From assembly GCF_900101075.1 (NCBI RefSeq), contig NZ_FNFY01000004.1, positions 99,520-163,519 of the forward strand: a stretch of 64,000 bases of DNA, given 5' to 3'. Both the position numbers and the translations under genes were made by a program. This DNA comes from Lacicoccus qingdaonensis. GTDB taxonomy: Bacteria > Bacillota > Bacilli > Staphylococcales > Salinicoccaceae. Below are positions 27,900-37,337 of the stretch, piece after piece. A model generated the notes under the pieces. That model did not search any database, had not been told where the DNA came from, and was given only the letters and a program-made list of their open reading frames with translations. Position 1 is the stretch's first letter, and each line of letters begins with the position of its first letter.

Positions 27900-28849
27900 A
27901 AAATATAGGAATATGGATTTGGACAGGTATACTGTCCATCGTTACTATTGTAGTATCGCTCGGTTATTACGCTTCGACCCAGACGCTGTTTTTTAAACTG
28001 AGGGATGTTGAAGTCATTAAACGCAGGGAAACAAGAGCAAAAAGAATCAACCTGGATGAATTTAAGAAGCTGCCGCAGGATGATATACTAATTCCCTCAA
28101 GATTTAATTACAGTATAAATGCGATATTCGTCTATCCGAATGATACCAACAAATGGGTTGTGCTCTGCCACGGTGTCACAGAGAACAAAGTCAGCTCCAT
28201 CAAGTATTTGAATATGTTTGTGGAAATGGGTTACAACTGTGTAATCTATGATGCCAGAAGGCATGGCAACACCGGCGGCATCCACTCCACATACGGATTT
28301 TACGAAAAGTATGATCTGGAAACGGTCGTCGATTATCTTCATGAACATTACGGTGAAGATATCGATTTCGGCATTCATGGTGAATCGATGGGTGCGGCTA
28401 CCGTTCTGCTCTATGCAGGCGAACTTTCGAACAAGGCGAAATTCTATATTTCGGATGCTTCATTTTCAAAGTTTGCAGATCAGCTGACATTCATCTTTGG
28501 ACAATATTCCAGAATGGCATCGCCTCTTGTACTGATCGTCACCAACCTGTTTTTCAGGTTCAGAAGTAAATTCTCATTATACAAAGTTTCACCGATAAGA
28601 GTGGTCGATAAGATAAAACAGCCGATATTGTTCATCCATTCCAAAAATGACAGATTCATACCTTACCAGCAGACTGAAGAACTTTATAATAAAAAAGAAG
28701 GGCCCAAAGTTGCCTGGTACCCTGGACGTGGTGGCCATGTCGAAAGTTTCAACCGCAATCAGCAGGCGTATATTGACAAAGTCACTTACTTCCTTGAGAA
28801 TTATGTAAAATGGGAAGTTGGAAAAAATCATGGGCAAGATAGACATTAG
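27896..28849 (+). CDS. membrane-anchored alpha/beta hydrolase, YqkD-like
   Basis: 317-residue alpha/beta hydrolase with one N-terminal membrane anchor (about 5-25). Catalytic serine in GIHGESMGAA (nucleophile elbow), aspartate in HSKNDRFIP and histidine in GGHVES form a complete triad; the oxyanion region is LCHGVTENK. The YDARRHGNTGG and STYGFYEKYDL segments match Bacillus YqkD closely. Substrate unknown. The last 68 bases overlap the convergent rnz gene. Confidence 0.88.
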   Translation: MKNIGIWIWTGILSIVTIVVSLGYYASTQTLFFKLRDVEVIKRRETRAKRINLDEFKKLPQDDILIPSRFNYSINAIFVYPNDTNKWVVLCHGVTENKVSSIKYLNMFVEMGYNCVIYDARRHGNTGGIHSTYGFYEKYDLETVVDYLHEHYGEDIDFGIHGESMGAATVLLYAGELSNKAKFYISDASFSKFADQLTFIFGQYSRMASPLVLIVTNLFFRFRSKFSLYKVSPIRVVDKIKQPILFIHSKNDRFIPYQQTEELYNKKEGPKVAWYPGRGGHVESFNRNQQAYIDKVTYFLENYVKWEVGKNHGQDRH

Positions 28850-29717
28850 GGGGCAGTTCCCCATCCAGCCGTAGCAGAAACTCTTCTTCATAACGGTTGC
28901 TCAGATGTGAGAGCAGAAGGTGACCGTAGCTGATATCATTGAAGTTATTCAGCACACCTGATATTTCCGAATGGAAATACTGGTGTGCTTTTTCATTTTC
29001 ATTATCCAGATATGTCGCTTCATGGACGATCAGATCACTGCTGTCTATCAAAGACAGATATTCGCTGTCTGATACTATACGGGTATCTCCGTGGATGGAT
29101 ATTTTACGCCCTTTGATTTCCGGTCCTATGAAATCTTCCGTGTTATACGATATTCCTTCATATTCAAAGACGGACGAATTTTTTATATCAGCGTATATCG
29201 GACCCGGCTTTATGCCTATTTCTTTAAGTTTTTCCGTATTCAGTGCGCCTTTTTTATTTTCTTCCCTGAATACGTAAAGGTAGCTGTCTATGGTATGGTC
29301 CAGTAGATGGACATCCACTTTGAACTTGTCAATTTCTATTTGAGTATTATGTTCGACCTCGATGATATTCAAAGGATAATTCAGTCTGGAGCAGCTGATT
29401 TCAAATGTAACCTTCAGCCATTCTTTCAGACCTTTAGGTCCATAAATTGTCAGCGGAAGGTTTTCACCGCCCTGATGTGCTCTGGAAGATAAAAAACCAG
29501 GCAGCCCATATATATGATCACCATGCATATGTGTGATGAAGATGTTTTTAATTTTGGATGGTTTTATATTGGTATGTAAAATCTGGTGCTGAAGCGCTTC
29601 ACCGGCGTCTATCAGTATATATTGATTACTTTCATCTATGGCATCCAATATATAACTCTGTGTATTTCTTTTTTTTGACGGCAGGCCGGCGCCTGATCCG
29701 AGGACTGTAAGCTGCAT
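28782..29717 (-). CDS. rnz: ribonuclease Z
   Basis: Metallo-beta-lactamase endonuclease that trims tRNA 3' ends. 311 residues. Zinc ligands: THMHGDHIYG near 62-71 (HxHxDH), H in VHLLDHTID, D in SIHGDTR, and the C-terminal HLSNRY. The PxKxKxx-like exosite is present as a charged insert near 150-180. Its 3' end runs 68 bases into the opposite-strand YqkD-like gene, so the two transcripts would be complementary there. Confidence 0.93.
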   Translation of the reverse strand: MQLTVLGSGAGLPSKKRNTQSYILDAIDESNQYILIDAGEALQHQILHTNIKPSKIKNIFITHMHGDHIYGLPGFLSSRAHQGGENLPLTIYGPKGLKEWLKVTFEISCSRLNYPLNIIEVEHNTQIEIDKFKVDVHLLDHTIDSYLYVFREENKKGALNTEKLKEIGIKPGPIYADIKNSSVFEYEGISYNTEDFIGPEIKGRKISIHGDTRIVSDSEYLSLIDSSDLIVHEATYLDNENEKAHQYFHSEISGVLNNFNDISYGHLLLSHLSNRYEEEFLLRLDGELPPNVYLAHDFFQLPILHNSQGSK

Positions 29718-29810
29718 AAAATCACCTTTTTATATTGATTGCTCAATTATATCATAATTATTGTTTTTTTAAGATGACAGTGAAATAATAATTAGAAGAG
29801 CAAAAGAATT

Positions 29811-30674
29811 ATGAAGGTGGCATCAGGTACTATGGAAACTGTAAATTTCATTGAAAAATTTATAATATATATAGAAGATCACTTAAGGGAACGGATAGAT
29901 TATAATGAAGCACTGTATGACCTCGGTGTAGAACCGAAATCTTTTATAACCATCTTCACTTCTTTGGTCGGTATGACACCTTACGAATACCAGCACAAAA
30001 GAAGAATGACCGAAGTAGCCTATGAGCTTTACGAAGGTCACCGCAGACTGATAGATATTGCCAAGTATTACGGCTATAGGAATGTCGATGAGTTCAAAGA
30101 TCTATACAAAAATACAATGGGCATCTCCCCTTATGAAACAGAGAGATATATCAGACAGCTGGATCTGCTGGAAAGAATCACATTTGAAATAGTCCCTGTC
30201 GATTCACCAAAATATCCGACAAAGACTGTATATGTGGGCAGTTTCAGGATTGTTGGAATCACTCAATACTTCTCAATCAATGATTACAGCCGTGAAGAAA
30301 AATTGTCAATGTTAAAACAACTTGAGAAGGACGGTGTCATCGATGAACTGTTAAATTATAATACCGGTCAGGTCAAAGGTATCATCATGCATGAAAGAGT
30401 CGTCAAAGATGAAATGGAACTGATGATCGGGGTGAGTTCTATAGATGCTACACCATTTAATGAAACTTATACTGAGTCAAGCGATTTCACCATATTTGAA
30501 GGTACTGGCAAAGCCGGGCCGCTGATCGAAGATATATATCAGTATATTTTCAGAAGATGGCGTTTTAAGATGAACAGAGACTTGAACTGCAACTTCTCCA
30601 TCGAAGTGATCAAGAGCCCGTTTGATGTGGATTATTCAGATTCCAAACTCCAGGTCTGGCAGTCACTCGAGTAA
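29811..30674 (+). CDS. AraC-family regulator with GyrI-like effector domain
   Basis: 287 residues: two helix-turn-helix motifs of the AraC type in the first 115 residues (SFITIFTSLVGMTPYEYQHKRR and RNVDEFKDLYKNTMGISPYE regions), then a GyrI-like/SOUL ligand-binding domain (about 125-287; FEIVPVDSPKYPTKTVYVG). The ATG at 29811 has a poor ribosome site; the ATG at 29832 is preceded by AAGGTGG but 11 bases away. It stands alone, so its targets are not evident; such two-part regulators often sense small hydrophobic or cationic molecules. Confidence 0.85.
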   Translation: MKVASGTMETVNFIEKFIIYIEDHLRERIDYNEALYDLGVEPKSFITIFTSLVGMTPYEYQHKRRMTEVAYELYEGHRRLIDIAKYYGYRNVDEFKDLYKNTMGISPYETERYIRQLDLLERITFEIVPVDSPKYPTKTVYVGSFRIVGITQYFSINDYSREEKLSMLKQLEKDGVIDELLNYNTGQVKGIIMHERVVKDEMELMIGVSSIDATPFNETYTESSDFTIFEGTGKAGPLIEDIYQYIFRRWRFKMNRDLNCNFSIEVIKSPFDVDYSDSKLQVWQSLE

Positions 30675-30725
30675 AAATAGAACCCCCCTTATGGATTCCT
30701 GCATCCATAAGGGGGAGTTGTTTAT
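30675..30725. terminator. bidirectional terminator between the AraC gene and the M20 peptidase
   Basis: Thirteen-base stem (CCCCCTTATGGAT and its complement), six-base loop; T-rich flank on both strands. Confidence 0.88.
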
Positions 30726-30772
30726 AAACGTATTTATCCAATGCCGATATTGACAGCACAGCATTATTCTTT

Positions 30773-31891
30773 TCATTTTTTCTGATGCTGTACTTTTATT
30801 ATTTCAACGACTAATTCTGCAGCTTTGACCAGTTCTTCAACCGGTATTCTTTCAGAAGTCGTGTGAATGTTTTCATACCCAAGACCTAAAACAACTGTCT
30901 GGGTACCTTTGCCGTTAAAGACATTTCCGTCACTGCCTCCCCCGAGGGAAATGAAATCTGCCTCACGGCCGATATTTTCAATGGCCTGCTGGACTGTCGT
31001 TACGACTTCAGAATCCAATTCTGCATGAAGGTGGTCATACATCAGTTCAATGCTGACTTCAGCCCTGCCTCCGAGTGATTGTGCCGCATTTTCAAAAGCT
31101 TCTCTCATATGAGCAGCCTGTCGATCCATCTTCTCAGGACTTAAACTGCGTGCTTCAGCCAGTACATAGGCATAGTCTGCCACAATGTTCGTCGCACTGC
31201 CGCCTTCGATACGACCGACATTGGCAGTCGTCTCTTCATCTATTCTTCCGAGAGTCATCTGACTGACCGCTTTGGCAGCGATATTGACCGCGCTGACACC
31301 CTCTTCAGGTGCCACCCCGGCATGTGCTGTTTTACCATGCAGATGTGCTTCTATCTTACTTTGTGTCGGGGCGGAAGTGACGACGGTCCCTACTTTTCCT
31401 GTGGAATCTATCGCGTAGCCGAACTTACTTTTTAACAGATTCGTATCGAAAGCCTTCGCTCCCACCAGCCCGGATTCTTCTCCGACTGTAATGACGATTT
31501 CGATATCACCATGCGGTATATCATTTTCGGAGATGACATGAAGCGCTTCTATGATTGCTGCGATACCTGCTTTGTCGTCACTTCCAAGAATCGTTGTACC
31601 GTCAGATACAATATAGCCGTCTTCAATCTGTGGCTTGATGCCGGCTCCGGGTGTCACGGTATCCATATGGACCGTGAAATATACAGGCTCGGCAGAAGGT
31701 TCTCCCTTTAACCTGATGAGCAGGTTTCCGGCACCGTGGCCGGTCACTTCCATCGTATCGTCTTCGATGATTTCCACGTCAAATTTTTTAAAATATCTCT
31801 TTAAATAATCAGCGATTTCCCTTTCATTTCCTGACTCTGAATCCACTTTCAGCATTTCGATAAACTGTTTGATCAAACGGTCGTTATTCAT
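30773..31891 (-). CDS. M20 family peptidase, YqjE/PepT-like
   Basis: Zinc-dependent aminotripeptidase-like exopeptidase. 372 residues, with the M20 metal ligands readable as HMDTVTPG (H and catalytic D near 78-80), GSDDKAGIAA (bridging D), GEESGLVGA (catalytic E and ligand E near 138) and a C-terminal HTTSERIP. A lid domain occupies about 175-290. It matches the Bacillus YqjE type usually annotated as peptidase T-like; the position near the bkd operon and a bacilliredoxin gene is conserved. Cytosolic. Confidence 0.9.
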   Translation of the reverse strand: MNNDRLIKQFIEMLKVDSESGNEREIADYLKRYFKKFDVEIIEDDTMEVTGHGAGNLLIRLKGEPSAEPVYFTVHMDTVTPGAGIKPQIEDGYIVSDGTTILGSDDKAGIAAIIEALHVISENDIPHGDIEIVITVGEESGLVGAKAFDTNLLKSKFGYAIDSTGKVGTVVTSAPTQSKIEAHLHGKTAHAGVAPEEGVSAVNIAAKAVSQMTLGRIDEETTANVGRIEGGSATNIVADYAYVLAEARSLSPEKMDRQAAHMREAFENAAQSLGGRAEVSIELMYDHLHAELDSEVVTTVQQAIENIGREADFISLGGGSDGNVFNGKGTQTVVLGLGYENIHTTSERIPVEELVKAAELVVEIIKVQHQKK

Positions 31892-31973
31892 AGCAGTTCC
31901 TTTCCAATAATTATTGATTGTCCTAAACGAGTATAATATACTGTTTATAGTAATTTATTTGAGGATGATATTA

Positions 31974-32075
31974 ATGCAAAACAAGAAAGTAAGACTGTTT
32001 ATTATCTGGTTTATGGTGTTTCTGATCGTAATATCCGGTTTATTGTTCGGAGTCAGCATGCTGACAGGTGTTTGA
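31974..32075 (+). CDS. 33-residue membrane miniprotein, possibly Prli42-like
   Basis: Starts at ATG 31974 after GAGGATGAT and reads MQNKKVRLFIIWFMVFLI then VISGLLFGVSMLTGV: a basic N-terminus, one membrane span and a short outside tail. It has its own terminator. The size, basic head, single span and small C-terminal tail resemble Prli42, the miniprotein that tethers the stressosome in Listeria and has homologues across Firmicutes; the position between the M20 peptidase and the bacilliredoxin gene also fits what I recall of Bacillus. Identification is by pattern and so tentative. Confidence 0.6.
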   Translation: MQNKKVRLFIIWFMVFLIVISGLLFGVSMLTGV

Positions 32076-32085
32076 CTAAATTAAT

Positions 32086-32112
32086 GAGGTCCTTTAAAGG
32101 ACCTCTTTTTTT
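32086..32112 (+). terminator. terminator of the miniprotein gene
   Basis: Ten-base perfect stem (GAGGTCCTTT and AAAGGACCTC) with no spacer, followed by eight T. Excellent intrinsic terminator on plus; the minus strand lacks a T run. Confidence 0.92.
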
Positions 32113-32551
32113 ATACTTCTTCGCAATGTTCTTCGAACCATGCCTGTAAGTTTGTAATTACACTCATTGTCTCATGGCCTTCGATTTCATGTCTTTCAAT
32201 CATATCGACAACTTTGCCGTCTTTAAACAGTGCAAATGATGGTGAGGACGGCAGGTAGTCAGGTGCTTTGTCGCGCACATGCTCTGTAGCCTCTTTATCC
32301 TGCCCTGCAAATACAGTCAGCAGCTGGGTAGGCAGTTTGTCATAGTTCAAAGCATGTTTTGCAGCAGGACGTGCGATTCCGCCGGCACAGCCGCAGACTG
32401 AGTTGACCATTACTAGAGATGTACCTTCTTTATTTAAATACTGATCAACTTCATCAGGTGTTGTCAGTTCTGTGTATCCGGACTCGCGCATTTCACTGCG
32501 GGCTGTAGTGACAATGTCGTTCATATACAAATTAAAATCCATATTGCTCAT
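32111..32551 (-). CDS. bacilliredoxin, BrxA/BrxB family
   Basis: Removes bacillithiol from S-bacillithiolated proteins. 146 residues of the YphP/YqiW (DUF1094) family with the unusual active site C-G-C in [13 protein letters not shown] near residue 53. The order next to the bkd operon corresponds to Bacillus yqiW (brxB). It works with YpdA, encoded at 12 kb, and bacillithiol. AAGGAG precedes the start. Whether it is BrxA or BrxB cannot be decided from one copy. Confidence 0.92.
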   Translation of the reverse strand: MSNMDFNLYMNDIVTTARSEMRESGYTELTTPDEVDQYLNKEGTSLVMVNSVCGCAGGIARPAAKHALNYDKLPTQLLTVFAGQDKEATEHVRDKAPDYLPSSPSFALFKDGKVVDMIERHEIEGHETMSVITNLQAWFEEHCEEV

Positions 32552-32571
32552 ATCGAATCTCTCCTTATGAA

Positions 32572-32600
32572 AATAAACCCTATCATACGATAAGGTTTAT
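32572..32600 (-). terminator. hairpin between bkdB and the bacilliredoxin gene
   Basis: Imperfect stem AAACCTTATC / GATAGGGTTT on the minus strand followed by a broken T run (TTTATTTTC). It may end the bkd operon transcript. Confidence 0.5.
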
Positions 32601-32649
32601 AATATTATCTTTAAATTCAGTTTATCTGTAAAAATTGGCTTTGTAAAGG

Positions 32650-33912
32650 TTAATACACCGAAGTATGCTCCGATGATATCATTTCGATTTTCTCTTTGAC
32701 TCGTTTCAGGAATTTACCTGCAACGAGACCATCCAGTATTCTGTGATCGATGGATAAACATAAATTGACCATGTGGCGTACAGCAATCATATCATCGATG
32801 ATCACCGGTTTTTTTACAATGGACTCGACTTGTAAAATTGCAGCCTGCGGATGGTTGATGATACCCATCGACTGGACAGAACCGAACGCGCCGGTATTAT
32901 TTACCGTAAATGTGCCGCCTGACATATGGGCACTGGTCAGTTTGTGTTCCCTGCCAAGAGATGCAAGCTCATTTACTTTCTTCGCTATCCCTTTAATCGT
33001 GAGCTCATCCGCATTTTTAATGACCGGCACATAAAGCTTGTCATCGCTTGCTACAGCTATGGATATATTAATATCCTTATTGACGACAATTTTATCACCC
33101 TGCCATGAACTGTTCAGCATCGGATACTCTTTCAAGGTTTCTGCAACAGCTTTTACGAAGAAGCTGAAAAAGGTCAGGTTGAAACCTTCGGTCTCCTTAA
33201 ACTTGTCCTTTAACTGATTGCGGGTATTGACCATATTTGTTGCATCCACTTCCATCATCAGCCACGCGTGAGGAATCTCAGTGGAAGACTGGACCATCTT
33301 ATTTGCAATCGCAGCCCTGACACCGCTGACCGGTATCTCTTCACCCGGGACCGCCTGAGTGCTTTCAGCCGGTGCTTCTGAAGTCTGCTGTTTTTTTGGC
33401 TCAGGTGATTCCTTGGATTTTTCTCCTGCCAGTGTTGGATCTTCGATCACTTTCAAAATGTCTTTCTTCGTAATACGGCCGTTGAACCCGGTGCCTGTCA
33501 CCTGATTCAAGTTGATATCATGCTCGCCTGCGAGACGCATGACTACCGGTGAAATACGTGCCCCTTTCGGTTTATCCGTCTTCGACGCCTGTGGTTTTGA
33601 CGGGTTGTGTTTTTCAGCTGTCCCGGCAGAGTCTTCAGCAGTGCTTTCTTCCGTTTTTGGTTCATCAGCAGAGTCAGCATCTGTTTTTATAGTACATATA
33701 GGTGCACCGACCTCGACCGTTTCCCCTTCTTGTACAAGAAGCTCACCGATTGTGCCGTCAAAAACCGAAGGCACTTCAGCCGTCACCTTATCTGTGATGA
33801 CCTCACAGATCGGATCATACTGTTCAATCGTATCTCCCGGTGACACCAGCCATTTTTCTATCGTACCTTCAGTAACACTTTCACCAAGTTTCGGCATCTT
33901 AATTTCAGTCAC
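32650..33912 (-). CDS. bkdB: branched-chain 2-oxo acid dehydrogenase E2, dihydrolipoyl acyltransferase
   Basis: Core of the branched-chain 2-oxo acid dehydrogenase complex; transfers the branched acyl group to CoA. 420 residues with a GTG start after GAGGAGGGG. Lipoyl domain 1-80 with lipoylated lysine in EVITDKVTAEVPS (about 43), a Ser/Glu/Pro linker, the E1/E3-binding domain near 118-152, a second linker, then the CoA acyltransferase domain with catalytic His in LSIDHRILDG. The products, branched acyl-CoAs, prime iso/anteiso fatty acids. Confidence 0.95.
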   Translation of the reverse strand: MTEIKMPKLGESVTEGTIEKWLVSPGDTIEQYDPICEVITDKVTAEVPSVFDGTIGELLVQEGETVEVGAPICTIKTDADSADEPKTEESTAEDSAGTAEKHNPSKPQASKTDKPKGARISPVVMRLAGEHDINLNQVTGTGFNGRITKKDILKVIEDPTLAGEKSKESPEPKKQQTSEAPAESTQAVPGEEIPVSGVRAAIANKMVQSSTEIPHAWLMMEVDATNMVNTRNQLKDKFKETEGFNLTFFSFFVKAVAETLKEYPMLNSSWQGDKIVVNKDINISIAVASDDKLYVPVIKNADELTIKGIAKKVNELASLGREHKLTSAHMSGGTFTVNNTGAFGSVQSMGIINHPQAAILQVESIVKKPVIIDDMIAVRHMVNLCLSIDHRILDGLVAGKFLKRVKEKIEMISSEHTSVY

Positions 33913-33925
33913 TGTTTCCCCTCCT

Positions 33926-34909
33926 CTAGTGCTCGATTAATTCCAGCATTTTCTCTTCTATTTTCTCAGGATTCACCATGAAAAAGTCTTCCATAGGCGG
34001 TGAATAAGGCATTGCCGGTACGTCCGGACCTGCGAGGCGCATGATCGGGGCATCCAGATCATATAAACAATTTTCCCCGATGATTGCGGAAACTTCACTC
34101 ATGATGCTTCCTTCAAGATTATCTTCGGTGACAAGCAGTACTTTTCCCGTCTTTTTAGCAGAAGCAATGATACTTTCCTTATCGAGCGGATACACTGTTC
34201 TCAAATCCAGGATTTCAACGTCATGGCCATCCTTTGACAGCCTTTCTGCTGCCTGGAGTGAATAATTCACACACAGGCCATAAGTAATGACTGTAATATC
34301 TTCACCGGAGCGTTTCACATCCGCTTTTCCGATTGGAACGGTGTAATCACCTTCAGGCACTTCTTCTTTTAAAAGCCTGTATGATTTCTTATGTTCGAAA
34401 TAAAGTACCGGATCATTATCCCTGATTGCTGAAATCAGGAGACCTTTGGCATCAGCCGGTGTCGATGGAATGACCACTTTCAGCCCCGGAGTTGAAGCGA
34501 ATATGGATTCGATGGACTGTGAATGATACAGAGCGCCATGAATCCCGCCGCCAAATGGTGCCCGGATGACCATCGGGCAATGCCAGTCACCGTTTGAACG
34601 ATATCTGATTTTTGCTGCTTCGCTAAGTATCTGATTGGTCGCAGGGAGAATATACTCGGCAAATTGGATTTCTGCTACGGGACGTTTTCCCATCATTGCA
34701 GCACCGATGCCGGTACCTACGATGTTTGATTCAGCAAGCGGTGTATCCAGACAACGTAATTTGCCGTACTTTTCCTGAAGACCTTCCGTAACTTTGAATA
34801 CCCCGCCTTTTTTACCGACATCTTCACCTAATATGAAAACGTCATCGTCTCTCCCCATTTCAAAATTCAATGCATTGTGAATTGCCTGGAGATAAGAAAT
34901 TTTAGCCAT
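33926..34909 (-). CDS. bkdAB: branched-chain 2-oxo acid dehydrogenase E1 beta
   Basis: Beta subunit of the thiamine-diphosphate decarboxylase component. 327 residues with transketolase pyrimidine-binding fold (GEDVGKKGGVFKVTEGL near 29) and C-terminal domain (ILDLRTVYPLDKESI). GAGGAGGT within the end of bkdAA precedes the start, and the two genes overlap by eight bases, so E1 alpha and beta are translationally coupled. Confidence 0.95.
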   Translation of the reverse strand: MAKISYLQAIHNALNFEMGRDDDVFILGEDVGKKGGVFKVTEGLQEKYGKLRCLDTPLAESNIVGTGIGAAMMGKRPVAEIQFAEYILPATNQILSEAAKIRYRSNGDWHCPMVIRAPFGGGIHGALYHSQSIESIFASTPGLKVVIPSTPADAKGLLISAIRDNDPVLYFEHKKSYRLLKEEVPEGDYTVPIGKADVKRSGEDITVITYGLCVNYSLQAAERLSKDGHDVEILDLRTVYPLDKESIIASAKKTGKVLLVTEDNLEGSIMSEVSAIIGENCLYDLDAPIMRLAGPDVPAMPYSPPMEDFFMVNPEKIEEKMLELIEH

Positions 34910-35897
34910 TGTCTACCTCCTCGTAAACATTCTTAAGAGCGTCTTCCGCTTTTGGATAAGGTGCTGCTTCCGCCTTTTTGGTCGCATCTTTAATTATCTC
35001 TTTAAGCTCGTCCTCTATTTCCAAAAACCATGCATCTTCAGCTATGTCATTTTCCACCATATACTGTTTCAAATGGACGATGCAGTCCGCCTCTTTGTTC
35101 TTTTCACGTTCTTCGATTGCACGATAGGAATCATCATCATCAGATGAATGTGCTGTCAGACGTGTGGACATCGCCTCGATCAGAGATGCACCTTCTCCGT
35201 TGATTGCTCTCTCCCGTGCTTTTTTCATCACTTCGTACACTGCGAACGGATCATTGCCGTCCACACGTTCGCCATGTATGCCGTATCCGACTGCTCTGTC
35301 AGACAATTTTTCGGCCGCATACTGGAGACGTGCAGGCACACTGATGGCATATTCATTATTTTCAATCAGGCAGATGACAGGCAATTTATGAACACCTGCA
35401 AAGTTCAGTCCTTCGTGGAAATCACCCTGGCTCGTCGAACCCTCTCCCAAAGTGGTCAGTGCCACTCTTTTTTCATCATCCATTTTAAATTTATAGGCTG
35501 CCCCGACAGCATGAAGTACCTGTGTTGTCACTGTCGAGCCTTGAGTTAAAATATTATTTGATTTTTTACTGAAGTGGCCCGGCATCTGACGGCCGCCGCT
35601 TTGAATGTCACCTTCTTTTGCAAATGCAGACAGCATGGTTTCAAGCGGTGTCATGCCGAAATGTGTGACCAGAGCCAGATCCCTGTAATATGGGCTGAGT
35701 ACATCCACTTCCTTATCCAGCGCGAAAGCAGCTCCTACCTGTGTCGCCTCCTGTCCCTGACAAGATATTACAAATGGCAGCTTTCCCGCTCTGTTCAACA
35801 GCCACATTCTCTCGTCCATTTTCCTCGACAGTAGCATCGTACGGTAAATTTCCTTAACGTCATCCGCAGTTAAGCCGACTTCTTTATGATCTTTCAT
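34902..35897 (-). CDS. bkdAA: branched-chain 2-oxo acid dehydrogenase E1 alpha
   Basis: Alpha subunit, carrying the thiamine diphosphate motif GEGSTSQGDFHEGLNFAG with the NN of LIENNEYAIS near 195. 331 residues; the phosphorylation-loop region RLTAHSSDDD, where mammalian enzymes are regulated, is visible but its regulation in bacteria is not known. AAGGAGGT precedes the ATG. Confidence 0.95.
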   Translation of the reverse strand: MKDHKEVGLTADDVKEIYRTMLLSRKMDERMWLLNRAGKLPFVISCQGQEATQVGAAFALDKEVDVLSPYYRDLALVTHFGMTPLETMLSAFAKEGDIQSGGRQMPGHFSKKSNNILTQGSTVTTQVLHAVGAAYKFKMDDEKRVALTTLGEGSTSQGDFHEGLNFAGVHKLPVICLIENNEYAISVPARLQYAAEKLSDRAVGYGIHGERVDGNDPFAVYEVMKKARERAINGEGASLIEAMSTRLTAHSSDDDDSYRAIEEREKNKEADCIVHLKQYMVENDIAEDAWFLEIEDELKEIIKDATKKAEAAPYPKAEDALKNVYEEVDNG

Positions 35898-35908
35898 ACT
35901 TTACCTCC

Positions 35909-37324
35909 TTAAACATGTATAGCCATTCCTTCAGCATCCAGTCCCAGTTCCATCAAAATCTCGGATATCGACGGATGGGCATGAACACTTGTACCGAGTT
36001 CCAATGCTGAGGCATCTAAAAACTGGGCAAGCGCGACTTCATTTATCAATTCGGTCACTTTCGGGCCGACAAGGCTGACACCGAGTATATCCTTAGTCTC
36101 CGGGTCGACAAGAATTTTGCCGAAACCATTTTCATTGCCTTCGATAACTGCTTTTCCAATCGTGTTCAACGGAATTTTATGTGATTTGAATGAGATATCC
36201 TGCGCCTTCAACTGTAATTCAGTCATGCCGATTGATGCCACTTCCGGAGAAGTATAGATGCATCTCGGCACGTGGTTGTAGTCAAGCTGGTAAGGGTCAC
36301 TGTCCGCCATATGAGTTACAGCATTGACCGCTTCTTTAGTCGCCACATGAGCCAGCTGAAGATTCCCTATGCAGTCGCCTGCTGCATAAATATGATTGTT
36401 CTTCGTCTGGTAATGTTCATTTGTTTTTATAAAGCCGTTGTCCAGCTCAATTTTAGTGTTGGTCAATCCGAGATCATCAATGTTTGGACTTCTGCCTACA
36501 GCTACTAGCACTTTATCAAATGCCATTTCACTGTCCAGACTGACTTTCACAGAGCCGTCCTGAACTTTGATGCTGTTTTCGTCAAGACTGATACCTGTTT
36601 CAAAATGAATACCCCTGCCCGACAACGACTTCTTCAGCGTCCTGCTCACCTCTTTATCTTCATCGGGCAGTATATCATCACCTGCTTCAAGCACTGTCAC
36701 ATCAGAACCCAGGTCGTTCAGCATACTTGCAAACTCAAGACCGATGACACCGCCGCCGATAATGGCAATACGCCGCGGAATATCATCCAGTTCCATCATA
36801 TCATCACTGGATAGGACCAGGTCATGATCGAACGGCAGAAATGGCAGTTCGCGCGGCTTTGAACCTGTTGAAATCAATACGTTCTGGTTTACCAGAATTT
36901 CACTCTCAGCCTCGTCATCATCAGGGTCTTCCACAGCCACAGTACCCGCCATGGGAGAAAACAATGAAGGTCCTAAAATTCTGCCATGACCTTCAAAAAT
37001 ATCTATGTTGTGTTTTTTCATTAAATAATGGATTCCTTTATACATCTGGTCGACCACTTTATTTTTACTGTCGACTATATTTTTCATTTCAAAAGTCGGC
37101 GTCTCATTGTCAATTCCGTAGGCCGAAGCATTCTTCATCACTGATACGACTTCTGCTGATTTCAAAAATGATTTTGTCGGGATACATCCTCTGTGCAGGC
37201 ATGTCCCGCCAAGTTTGGAGCTTTCAACAACTGCGGTTTTCATTCCGAGTTGAGAGGCCTTGATTGCTGCGACATAACCTGCTGTTCCGCCGCCTAAAAC
37301 GACCAGATCATATTGATTTGCCAT
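35909..37324 (-). CDS. lpdV: dihydrolipoamide dehydrogenase of the bkd complex
   Basis: E3 flavoenzyme reoxidising the lipoyl groups with NAD. 471 residues from ATG 37324 (GGGGGATAAAAAG upstream); the open frame reaches 37450 but overlaps buk. FAD loop VLGGGTAGYVAAI, redox disulfide GGTCLHRGCIPTK, NAD site IGGGVIGLEFASM, and the C-terminal catalytic His-Glu pair HAHPSISEIL. It is a dedicated copy inside the operon. Confidence 0.95.
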   Translation of the reverse strand: MANQYDLVVLGGGTAGYVAAIKASQLGMKTAVVESSKLGGTCLHRGCIPTKSFLKSAEVVSVMKNASAYGIDNETPTFEMKNIVDSKNKVVDQMYKGIHYLMKKHNIDIFEGHGRILGPSLFSPMAGTVAVEDPDDDEAESEILVNQNVLISTGSKPRELPFLPFDHDLVLSSDDMMELDDIPRRIAIIGGGVIGLEFASMLNDLGSDVTVLEAGDDILPDEDKEVSRTLKKSLSGRGIHFETGISLDENSIKVQDGSVKVSLDSEMAFDKVLVAVGRSPNIDDLGLTNTKIELDNGFIKTNEHYQTKNNHIYAAGDCIGNLQLAHVATKEAVNAVTHMADSDPYQLDYNHVPRCIYTSPEVASIGMTELQLKAQDISFKSHKIPLNTIGKAVIEGNENGFGKILVDPETKDILGVSLVGPKVTELINEVALAQFLDASALELGTSVHAHPSISEILMELGLDAEGMAIHV

Positions 37325-37337
37325 CTTTTTATCCCCC

